A stretch of 64,000 nt of DNA, taken from Thozetella sp. PMI_491 (lineage: Eukaryota; Ascomycota; Sordariomycetes; Chaetosphaeriales; Chaetosphaeriaceae). The stretch covers positions 877,191 to 941,190 of the forward strand of contig MU270037.1 in assembly GCA_021432635.1 (NCBI GenBank), in the 5' to 3' direction. This document shows positions 43,347 through 53,961 of the stretch, in pieces (the first letter of the stretch is position 1; each line of letters opens with the position of its first letter). The translations under genes and the position numbers were made by a program. Below the pieces are notes generated by a model. That model had not been told where the DNA came from and ran no database searches. It saw nothing but the letters and a program-made list of their open reading frames with translations.

Positions 43347-44948
43347 ATGGCTTCTGGCCTCCCCACAGTCGATCTACCCGAACCTCCCGCGACGCCCACC
43401 ATCGTGACGCCGGACGACCATTGCGACGACTCTTCCCACGGCTCGTCGCCTCGCGCCGGTGGTAATGATAAGTTCGTAAACCCGAGCGACGATCGCGATT
43501 CCCTCGCGCCCTCCCCCTCTCCGTCCCCGTCCTTACTCCAACCGAACCTCCTCCGCCCACCTACGCCATCTTTCGCCTTCACTATGGCATCCGAAGACGT
43601 GCCTGCCGACACCAATGGCGGAGCGGCTGCCGCCTCACCGTTTAACTTTCAGACCCAATTCATATCGACATCGCCCGTCAAGTCGGTATGTCGTAGCTTC
43701 CCCGCCCCCAAGATCTCGTGAGCAGTTGTGCTCGCGGCCAACGAAGTCCCCGAGCAGCCATTCCTAATGAGCTCTCTGTTGCAGAACATCGGCCAGCGGC
43801 GCGGCCATAAATACAAGCACAGCTCCATCAGTGCGCAGCACCAGATCTTTCAAGAACCGCCGCCTCGGCCCCCTCCCGTGCTGCCAGCCTCCCTCCCCGT
43901 GCCGACCTTCAAGGAGGCTTGGGCGAGCATGCAGAAGGATCAGAAAGCACGGTTATGGTGGTGCTGCTGCCATGCGGCCGTCGCAGTTTACGTATTCTTC
44001 AGCGCCGAGGGCTCGCTCGCTATGACGGCGCTCTCCCACCTCGTCTTCTTCGACGTCGGATCCGCCGCCGTGTGCGTTGCCGTAGATGTGTTTGGGAACT
44101 TTGAAGTTTGGAGACGCTCGAGCATACGGCATCCCTTTGGCCTACAGAGAGCGGAGGTACTTGCTGGGTTCGCCATGTCGGTCTTCCTGGTGTTCGGAGG
44201 CTTCGATCTGCTCTCGCACAATCTCAAGCATGTCCTCGAGTCAGTGGGTGAGCATGCCCCCCACCACCCGCACCACCACCGGCTGGTCAACCCTGGCACG
44301 GTGGACATGGCGTCGCTCGCGGCGGTCGTCAGCACGCTTGTGAGCGCCTACGGCCTGCGAAATCATGGGCGCATACGGCGTGTTATGCGTGTGCCGTTGC
44401 CCTATCTCAGCAGCCTGCTACCCGGCACTGGTATCCTCGCGAACCCGTTCCACTTCCTGACCCTCTGCTTCGCCTTCCTGATGATTCTGCTCCCGTTGCT
44501 GAGCGTCACGTACTTTGTCTGGCTCGACCGCGTCATCTGTGCGGCTATTGCGATCAGCATGTTCGTACTGGGCACAAGGCTCGCGATTGCGCAAGGCCTG
44601 ATGCTGCTGATGAGCTACAGCGGCCAAGATGGCTCAAGAGAGGTCAAGGGAAAGAAGGAGGGCGGACTGGACGGCGGAGACACGGATGTGTCGGCCGTGG
44701 TGCGCGAGATCGAAGCCGAGCCCAATATCGCACGGGTCGAGGAGGCTCAGTTCTGGCAGGTGCACTACGGACTGGCTATGGCCAACCTGAAGGTGTGCTT
44801 GGCGCGAAGCCTGGACGACAGCACCGTCAGCCAGCTCCGCACCCGCGTCGCGAGGGTCGTACAGAACCGCTTGGGAGAGGGCTACGGCCGTGGCGGAAGC
44901 CTGAGGTGGGAGGTAACGGTGCAGATCAGCAGCACCTCTGGGAACTAA
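43347..44948 (+). CDS. ZRG17: Cation diffusion facilitator, endoplasmic-reticulum zinc transporter subunit Zrg17
   Basis: Zrg17 pairs with Msc2 in the ER membrane to import zinc in yeast and fission yeast. Exons 43347-43685 and 43785-44948 give 500 residues, joined at phase 0. The N-terminal 115 residues are disordered, followed by the conserved I-G-Q-R-R-G-H-K-Y-K-H-S-S-I-S-A-Q-H-Q-I-F. The CDF membrane domain holds L-S-H-L-V-F-F-D-V-G-S-A-A and the R-H-P-F-G-L-Q-R-A-E-V-L loop, which is diagnostic for CDF proteins. A His-rich cytosolic loop (H-A-P-H-H-P-H-H-H) sits in the middle. The fifth span lacks the His-x3-Asp zinc-binding pair of active CDF transporters, as expected for the Zrg17 partner. 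A cytosolic ferredoxin-like domain follows (Q-F-W-Q-V-H-Y-G). Start chosen at 43347 because a second in-frame Met at 43584 is also possible but would shorten the family N-terminus. Confidence 0.92.
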
Positions 44949-45328
44949 AGAAACCGCTGGATTTTGGGTCTACTAGGGGCTCTCTGTTTGTTGTGGCGTT
45001 TGGGACAGGCATAAGCTAGATACCTCGTATGAATGAACTATGAATGCCCCCGTGCCATGGGAATGCTTTCATCGAAATAACCTAGGCTTAAGCTATGCAC
45101 GAAGAGGGAATCGTCCGTTTTGCCTTCCATTTCAAATTTACCGTAGACGGGCTGTTCTGAGCTAAAAACGGAGGTAGCCTTATCTTATCGTAACTTTTCG
45201 TGGGGAATATTTCTTCTTAGATCGAACGCCCCCTCCACGCCTTGCACTGACGAGCTTTTGCTTGCGCACCGCCGCAAAATCTTGAGGACCAGCTTGTTGA
45301 ACCAAAAGTCCTGGTTCTTCTTCGCACA
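44949..45328. other. Short intergenic region
   Basis: Contains the ZRG17 3' UTR and the leader of the next gene. Nothing else is seen. Confidence 0.5.
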
Positions 45329-46358
45329 ATGCCTCATAAGCATACTCGGAGGGAGAAGGACCTTGCCACGTGAGTACACTCTGCTTCTCCCCTCTCCTAG
45401 CTTTCCACTGACACCGCACAGCTTCGACCTCCCACCATCTCAAATTGCAAAGCCCCTGCCGGTCGATTCAATATCGAAGAAGAACGCGCCAAAGAAGAAT
45501 AAGAATTTGAACAGGAAAGCTGCAAAGGCGGCGGCCCAGGCGAAGAGAGACAATCTTGGGGTAGAGTCGGCAGCGAAGAACAAGAAGAGGAAGCGGGCAG
45601 ATCCGAACCACGATGATGCGCCCCGTGCATTCAAGCGCCTGATGGCGTTCGCTGGTGGCAAGAAGACACGATCTGGGCTCGACGATCCCGGAGAGAAACC
45701 TAAGAAGGTGGCCAAGGAAGGGAACTCATCTGCTCCGGCTGCTCCGGCTGCGCCTGCCGTTCCCACCATTCGCCCGGGAGAGCGGCTCGCCGAGTTCAAC
45801 CACCGCGTGGACGCTGCTCTTCCTCTGAGCGGCCTCGTAAGCAAGACGGTCAAGAATGGCAAAGACCCGTTGGGCCTCAAGGTCTGGAAGACCAAGAAGG
45901 AGATGAAGATGCACAAGCTCTACGACGAATGGAGGGAAGAGGATCGGAAGATCAAGGAGAAACAGGAGGAGGAGCTTGAGGCGGCTGAGGAACGCGAGAT
46001 GGAGGACGACTCGCTCGGTGTATCATGGAAGCTGGAGGAAGAGGCTGCAGGCAAGAAGAAGAAGAAGAAGAGCAAGGCGACCAAGTATCTGGGCGAGGCA
46101 CGAGGTGCAGAAGAGGATCCGTGGGCAGAGGTCAAGAAGAGGAGAGGGGAGAAGAAGGTCGGGCTCAACGACGTCGTGCAGGCGCCCCCAGAGATCAAGG
46201 GACCAGGAAAGAAGTTTGTAGTTCGCGGCGCAGCTGTTGAGGTCGACGGAATCCCGAAGTCTGCGGGCAGTCTGCGCAAGAGGGAGGAGCTGCAGGGCAT
46301 CCGAGACGAAGTAGTGGCGTCGTACAGGAAGAGGATGAACAAGCGGCCTGGGCTATAG
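45329..46358 (+). CDS. Lys-rich probable nucleolar protein
   Basis: 325 residues from two exons, 45329-45369 and 45422-46358. The first exon encodes M-P-H-K-H-T-R-R-E-K-D-L-A, and the junction rebuilds a Thr codon before F-D-L-P-P-S-Q-I-A. The protein is strongly basic with many Lys/Arg runs (N-K-K-R-K-R, A-G-K-K-K-K-K-K-S-K), a segment R-P-G-E-R-L-A-E-F-N-H-R-V-D-A-A-L-P in the middle, and a charged helical region rich in Glu and Lys that is likely coiled coil. The layout recalls CCDC137-like nucleolar proteins (R-P-G-E-x-x-x-x-F-N-x-R-V), but this is a resemblance noted from memory. The preceding spacer is short and the gene is followed by a GT microsatellite. Confidence 0.8.
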
Positions 46359-46618
46359 ACGATGCATATACCCCGGAATATTCAAGACGAAAAGCAAATT
46401 TTAGGACGCATTGTAAACATGTAGCGATGGTTTGCTCGTCTACAGCGTTGTCTAGCACCTTAGACTATTAGTCGCAAAACATGGGGTACTTTTAGTGCTG
46501 CAGCTGGATCAATCAATCGGCCACATTCTGGGTATGCCTGGCCCTTTGCGCGAATCTACGCTGAGAACGCATGTCGTATGAAACAGAACAAAGCTCCGGG
46601 TCGTCTATATATATATAC

Positions 46619-46666
<48 letters not shown>

Positions 46667-47212
46667 ATAGAAACCCCCCCCCCCCGAGGAGGCCATTTCT
46701 GTAGCAGGCTTGGTGTAGCCTGCTCCGTTTTCTCACAAAGTAAAGAACGGATGGTTGTTCAAACACCCGATTTTCTGCCGGCAAAATGGCTCAGGCTCAC
46801 AAGTGAATTCAGCACCTTCTGAGCTACCTTTTAGCAGCCTTGCATCTGGTAGAACGAAGCCAATTAACTCTAATCCATCAACAACTACGTCTAGCGTCAA
46901 CAAAACGCCAACGGAGCGCAAGCCTTCTCATACTTGGCCGTGGCCATCTCGTGGGAATCTAGCAATCTAGCAGGCCGTCACCAACCGATCTGAGAATCCA
47001 CCGGCCACGCCCAGCGACTGAACTCAGTTCTTCTCGACCCCACCACATCCATCCACATGCCCCTCGATTCATCGACGCGCCAAAATTTCTGAAAACCTTC
47101 ACTTCGCGACACCGGTGCGTTCGACTCCCATAAGCGCCTAGGAGTGGACCGATTTTTCCTTCCTCGGCTTCCCTCAATTTCATTATAGGATGCGACATAT
47201 CAGCCAGGCAAG
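46359..47212. other. Spacer upstream of TFC3
   Basis: No gene is supported. It holds the previous gene's 3' UTR, a microsatellite (listed separately), a poly-C run near 46673-46685 and the TFC3 leader. Confidence 0.5.
46605..46664. repeat. Compound microsatellite, TA-rich then (GT)20
   Basis: A TATATA/CATATAT block is followed by an uninterrupted run of about 20 GT units (46625-46664), directly readable. It is a likely polymorphic marker. A frame across it reads alternating Val/Cys and is not a gene. Confidence 0.92.
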
Positions 47213-50200
47213 ATGAAAGGAAGGAAGCTCGAAGTGCATATCGAAGGGATCATCCCGGAGATCGCACTTGCTGGAGAGCAAGGTGAGCATTCTCTCAGTT
47301 TCATGGTCTCCCACTGTTGAAGCCGGAATTCTGTCTGTCGGATCAACCGCGAATATTACAGTCATAGCTAGTTCTACTATTCAAAACAGCTTGCTAGCCA
47401 TTGCAGGGCGACAAGCAGTTGAACTGAAAGAGCTGGTGTCCATGCCTGTCGTCGGATGCACTACTCATTCGAGATGTTGCTATGAATACCCTGGTGCAGC
47501 GCTGACTGCTCGGCATAGGAATGCGATTTAACGAATTCTTGAGGCTTGTTCAGAAGTTTCGCAGAGAGGCCCTTCAGTCGCCTGGCGAAGAGGAAGAATC
47601 AGAGCAGCAAGCAGACTCCGAGGGCACTACTGATGAACCGCGAGAGAATGACTCTTCGTCAGACTCTCAGCTCTCACCTTCCGATGTGGACATTGCGACA
47701 GCTCGTTGGGCTTGGGACTGGATACGCTCGCATCCTGAGATCGCGGTGAATGGCCACAAACGGTGGAACAAGCTCAAGCTGGACCAGATTCTCGAGTTGC
47801 CTGATGAGCCGGACCCAGAACCTGAGCCGGGCGAGACCACCAAACGGGAAGACGGCACGGAGCCCGCGACTGTTTCTTCGGCAACACTGGAGGAAGCATC
47901 ATCGCCGCCTAAGAACACTAAATCCAAGAAGAATCTCAAGACGCGTCCCCGAATCCACGCCTCAGAGGATTTGGTTTGGAGAACTATTGCGCACCATAGC
48001 GTCGATTATAAACAGATTCCACTGAAGGAATGGCAATGCCTCCTAGGCGTGGCTTCTGTCAGAGAGAAAGGCATTCTGCAAGGGGACCTGACACGGCTCG
48101 TTGGACAGGACAAGCGCTCTCTCCCCAAGAGAACCGATGCACTTGCTAGTAAAGGATACATCGTTAAGAGAACCACCGTTGCCAGAAAAGTCAAGACCAG
48201 TAGGATTTGGCTTGCCGACTTCGCTCCCGCCATGGTCCGCGAGGACGCCAACAAGGACGTCGATTTATCTGAAGATAGTCTGAGGGCTGATCTGGAACCA
48301 GTGCCCTGGCGCAACCGCTGGACTGGGGACACTGTCGACATAGAGTCGCTAGGCAGGACATTCCTCGCCATCGTCAAAGCCTGGAATGTCATACGCTACA
48401 CGCACGTCAAGATCAAGATGGGTGTCATCGAGCAGCGCTGGCAGATGCAGGTTCTTGCGAAGCTCTGTCGTCGCTTTGTCGACATGGGAATCTTGGGCTA
48501 CACAGCCGCCAGACTTAGCAGTTCTCGGAAGATCTACAAAGATTGCGTTAAGTTCCTTCGAGAGCCTGACCGTGAAGAGTGGGACACGTTGCTGGCGACC
48601 GGGAAGAGAACCTCACAGTATTCTGGCGAGGGGGGCAACCGCGAGCCAAAACCAAATGCTTTAGCACTTCCCAAGAAGCAGGAAGACATACAGGACGGCG
48701 ATGACGAAGGAGACGACGACGACGATGTCCCGGTGGACGTTCCGTCCCGTCAGAAGCTAGCATGGACCCCCGAGAAGCCACTGATCACCACTATCTTTGA
48801 TGTCATCGATACGACGAAATTGACTGGAGCGACAAACCCCCAAGTTAGCGCCGCGATTGTTGGTTACCAGTTCCACCGCTTCATGGGAAACAATCTCACG
48901 AAGATCGCGGAAACGGTTCAACCAGTTCACCTTAGGCATTTCCAAGTGAGAAGCGAGATGGTGCGTACCGGAAAAATAGCAGGCTACGTTTTTGTTGCCT
49001 CCAAGCACCTCGGCGGGGCTTCTAGCCAAGAGGGGGGCCAATGTTCTGGCTTAAAGACCGGCGAAGAGGGCACAGATGTTGTCATGGTGGACGCCCCCGG
49101 GCCCGTCAGCGACGATAACCCCTACGGTTTTGGCAAAGTCTATCGACGAGCTTTCGCTGGAGACGAAGCTTCGTTAACAGACCTTGGCAGATCAGCCGGT
49201 CGGCACCGTCTGGCCGGCAACCCCAAGAATTTTCTCCCTAAGCGTGGAAGAAAAAAACATCAGCCCGAAGAGGCCGACGAGCCAGACATTGCGGAAGAGC
49301 AGAAGGATCTACCGAGAGACGACCCAGCCGAAGAAAACGATGAGTCTATCTTCCCGGACGAGCCGTCAGCCCTCCCTGACCAAAGTGCGGCCGCATCATC
49401 CAGCAACAGTGCCCCTGAGAAACCCCGTGCTCCAGAGATGCTCCCAGGTAAACCACCAGGTGCTTATCTTGGGGATCCTGGCTCCTTGAATCCTCCTCGC
49501 AAGAAGCAAGGACGTCCGAGGAAGTCTTGTGTCGTGATCTTCAAGCTGAATCAGCTCCAAGATCCTACCTTCCTCAGCAGCTCTCGACCGGAAGCTTCGG
49601 TTGCCCAATGTAGCGAATCTACAGAACCGTTACCGGAGGAACCTCAACCAGACGAACAAAATCAACAGCCGGCGGAAGGCACGGAGGTTCCGGGCCTGGA
49701 GCTCCGAGCCGCTCCGGATTCTATTGAAGTATCGCAGCCGAGCGCTGCCGCTGCCGGTGGCGAAGGCGCTAGCAGTCGCGGGCGTGGTAGGAAGAAGAAG
49801 ATTGGAGGCTCCTTCCGATGTGATACCTGCGGAAATGTTTGGAAGAACGACCTCGGGCTCAAGTACCATCTGACCAAATCCCAGACCCCGTGCAATCCTG
49901 ACTATGACGCTGCTGCCGTCATGGAGGAGAAGCACAAGCGCAAGCGACAGAGACTCATCTCCCCTGCGCCTGCGACCGATGAGCAAGACACACACCCAGG
50001 AGCTGGGTCCTATGACATCGCACAAGCGAATGATGGCCGGACGCCGTCAGCAGCGCAGCCAAGCACTCCTCGACCATCTGTACGAAAGAAAGTACGGCCT
50101 GTCAAGTGGGCCGTGGACCAGAGCTTCCGAGGTCTCGACGTTGGAGACGTGCGAGGAGCTCGAGCCAGGCTAGCGAAAGAGCTAGCCGATAAAGGCATTG

Positions 50201-53200
50201 GAAAAGCAGCTCACCACTCGCCGATGCCTGGGAAACATCACCAGCATTCCAGGCCATGGCCAGGAACTGAGCCTCCGCGGCCTCCGCGACGCAAACCAGC
50301 TGGCGATACAAGCTCGACATCGCGAGACAGAAGTCTTACAGATCGAGGCAATGTCTTCGCCGAGCCCATTGGTTTGGATTCTGGCAAAGCTCCGCGACCG
50401 ACTCCAGCGGCGCCCCCAGGCGCACTAAACGCCCATCCTCAGAAGGATCCTGACTCGAAGGCGACTGCGGCCCAATCCGTTCACGAAGACAGCTTTCAGC
50501 CAGAAGCAGTCGCCAGTCCCACGACCTCAGATGAGGAGCTTTCGAGCGAACTGCAACCATTTGAGCGCACCAGAGACTACGACGCAATTTCAAACGCGTC
50601 GGCACGGAGGCATGCCCAAGTCTCTGACATCATCAACTACGTACTTGACAATAGCAACGGCGTGTTTCCTGGTGGCAAGTCACTCTTCTTCACCATCCTC
50701 AGAATCTTCCTGGACGAGTTTGAAGAAGAAACACCTTTGACCTGGGCCTTCTACCAAAAGTCCCTGAAGCGCATGGAAGCCGGAAAACTGATCACCACCC
50801 ATGTCCACCTGGTTCGGAATAGCCAAGCACGCATGGTTTCTTATTCTGTGGTTGTTCGCTATGGCACTGACCCCGGCAACAGCGTGGTTGCCGGGGTAAA
50901 GGAAGGTGTGCGGGCAGCATATCCCAAGGTCTTCATCCCGGAGCGATTCTCATTCGCAGACAACGAAGTTGATGCGCTGGAGGAGCTAAGCGAGCCTGGC
51001 AAGAACAATCACGCAGACACTCCTAGCGTACATGGTCCGTCCTTCCGAATGAGGCGTGCGAAGATTGAGGACGTTGAAGTGCTCGACGCCCCATACTACG
51101 AGCAGCAGTTGGAGACCATTAGAGATTTTGTCGAGAGCGATACTGCCCCTACATCAACTAAGCGGTCGAAGAGGTCCTGGGTTAGCACCGACGGTGACAA
51201 TGCATCCAAGAGACGGAAGCGGTCCCATGCGAAAGCAGCTTCTCCAGGGCGGCATGTCAGCTTCTCGTTGCCGGCAACACAACCCGACGACCTCGAGGAT
51301 GATCCAGACCATCGCATCTCAGAGAAGCGTGTCTCTGGACCGAAGCTTGTGGAACCTGGAAGAGAAGATCACGAGATGACAGACCTGACAATAGAGGCTA
51401 GCTCGTCCTCCCTGCTGCTAGATCCCGAAAATGCAGACACAGTCGCGTTCGCTCCCAGCCAGAAGCTCTCGGTAGCACAGGCGGTGAAGGCTTACGGACT
51501 TCTGCCAGTTAAGGGCAGGTCAAGACATTGGACTCGATCGAGGATGCAGAGGCTTAACAAACTTCCTGCAAATCTTGGCCGTTCCCGGAATCCTGGGCTG
51601 AAGAGCCTCCCAGGTACTTTTTTCACTAGTACCGGAGGGACGTCACGCGCTCCAGCCAGCAGCGCTGGCCTTGAATTCCTGGAGCCTAATACGCACCTTG
51701 GGGAATCGGACCAGGAAAGCGACGCTGGCTCTCGGAGCCCAAGCCCCGTGGTGATTCGCCGCAATCATGGTGTGCGTGAACAAACACTGCGATCTAGCGG
51801 GGAATTGTGTTTTACTTCCTTCTCAGCAATCCGCGAGTGCGCCGGAGATGAAGAAGGCCTCTATCCGGCGCTAGAAACAAGCTTCTTCGAGAAGGACGAC
51901 AAAAGCTTTGTGCTCCACGGGCGGCTGCCAGATCTGCAGTGGTTTTTTAGACAACGTATGCCAAAGAGCTTAGACCAGCTTCTCAACTCAACCCCCGGGC
52001 CGACTGGAAAGCCACAAGCGTGGGTTGACCCAGCCTATGGAAAGTTCTGCGGCATCGTCAACCGCTGCTTGCGATGGGAGCTGAACCCTAGGGGGCAAGA
52101 GGAACTGCTCTCAGGGCTATCCTTGGCTCCTGACTACTGCTTCATCAACCTACCTGCCCCAAGGATTTGGACCGATGGAGAAACTGGCATCCCAAGTTGG
52201 AGAGAACAAAACCAGTTTGATCTCGAGACTCTACCCTATGACGAGCTAGATGCATTCCTGCAGGACGACGATGGCATTGATTACTCGCAGCCAAGGTTCA
52301 GGCGCTCGTCAAGGGCACAGGCATCTAGCGATTTGGCGAAGCCCATTGCCAGGCGGCGCTCCAGAGTGGTCTCGCAAAACTCAGAGAAGATCGTACAACC
52401 GCAGGTCGAAGTTGAAGTTCTAAAGAAGAAGCGTCAGATGACCTCTCATCCGGCAACAACTGATGATTTCATTCGAACACCCGAGGAAGACCGAAGCGAA
52501 GACGACTGGAGGAGCGAACACACGCGCCTTGTTGCTTTTGTCGTCGTCAAGACGCTGGTGGGAGGCGTTGGTAGCGTCATCGACTGGGGGCTCCTGATGA
52601 GGCTGTTTCCCAGCCAGTCTTCGGCCCAGCTTCGCCGGTTCTGGACGGCAGCAAGGAAAGACAGGCAGTCTACCATCGCGCATCTCACAGACAAGTTCCG
52701 GAAGGCCTTCATAAAGGCCTACGAGAACAACGAGGTACCCGCTCTCGACTTCGACGACGTGGCTAGTTACGACTGGAAGTTTGTGATCGAGTGGGCCTGT
52801 AACCTCAACGACGGCGGTGATGCATCCATCCAGCTGCCCTCGACGCACAAGACTTTGGACGAGCGCTACGTCATCTCAGAGCGGGAGGTGATGGACCGAG
52901 AATGGCGGGAGAGATACGTCGTTTCCACCAGGTCTGTCCTCCACCGCTTCCAGGATGTCACCTCGGAACCGATGGCACTGCCGATAGACAAAAATGCAAG
53001 TGCGCCGGACGACGATTCTCGGATGATGGCGGTGGCCATATCCTGGGTGCGCTCGCTATGCGTCACCGGAGAGGATGAGTACTCAAAAGAGGCTGTTGCG
53101 AAAAAGCTTGAGGAGGTCTGCGGCTTGGACGTGGAAGCGGCCGAGGATCTTCTCGGTCGAGCCCATCGTCATCTCCAGGCTCAGAAGATTGTCACCAAGT

Positions 53201-53961
53201 CGATTGTCAAGTACACTTTCGAGCGTAGATGGCGCCTGAACAACCGCGTAGATGCCATCGTCGAGAAGGGGGCCAAGCTCGACCAGTTCATGCAGGCAAT
53301 GGCTTACAAGAAGGACCTTGACGTGGCCTTCCGCACAGAGGGCAAGAAGCGAGTGACATATATCACCGATGACGGCATGATCATGGCCTTGATCAATCTC
53401 CAAGCCTGTGGCCGCATCCGCGTGGAGACGACTGGTCAGCCCGAAGTCGCTCTTGGCTTCGAACCGGGCAACTATGAAACACGAAAATTCCCTAAGCGCT
53501 ACTATCACTTCCGACTCGACGTCTTCCCCACAGACGAGTATCTTTACGATTACGATGACGAAATGGTCGAGCTGCGCAACCGCATCCAGGCCGCCGAGCC
53601 GCCAACCGAGGGACCCGATGGCTCCATCCCAATCTGGTGCGATCTTTTTCGCAAGGTGGATAAGGAACGCTGGCGACAGTACCTCGGGCTAATACTGTTT
53701 CACCTGGCGTCGCGAGGGTCGATGCGGGCCAAAGAGCTGGCCAAGATCCTCAAGGTCGCGCTTATGGAATTTGAAGCACAACTGATTCTAGACTGGGGGG
53801 CGAAGGTGGGAATCATCAGCACGCCATTCCCTGGTTCGGCTCCCGCCATCCAGGAATGGTGGTGGATTGCCATCGATGCTCTTAAGGAAGCGGCGGAGGC
53901 GCCAAGGCCACGGAAGAAACTCCCCGGCATACGACATGGCATAGTGGATGAAGACGAGTGA
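47213..53961 (+). CDS. TFC3: Transcription factor TFIIIC subunit Tfc3/tau138 (B-block-binding)
   Basis: Largest TFIIIC subunit, contacting the B-block of tRNA and other RNA Pol III genes. Two exons, 47213-47282 and 47519-53961, give about 2170 residues. The first encodes 23 residues (M-K-G-R-K-L-E-V-H-I-E-G) and the junction makes E-Q-G-M-R-F-N-E-F-L-R-L. The B-block winged-helix domain near residues 160-250 has V-R-E-K-G-I-L-Q-G-D-L-T-R-L-V-G-Q-D-K-R-S-L-P-K-R. A single zinc-finger-like segment with Cys791, Cys794, His807 and Cys815 follows an R-G-R-G-R-K-K-K basic patch. Further winged-helix-like segments lie near 1060 and toward the C-terminus, which ends D-E-D-E. Long acidic and Ser/Pro-rich linkers separate them. 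The first intron (236 nt) has another possible acceptor at about 47406, so the N-terminus is the least certain part. Confidence 0.93.

Noticed and set aside
46571-46822. 83-residue frame with Val/Cys repeats
   Set aside because: It is a translation of the GT microsatellite.
47100-47160. Possible tRNA B-box (G-T-T-C-G-A-C-T-C-C) followed by a T run
   Set aside because: The bases flanking the loop do not form a T-stem and no acceptor or anticodon arm could be folded. It lies in the TFC3 leader.
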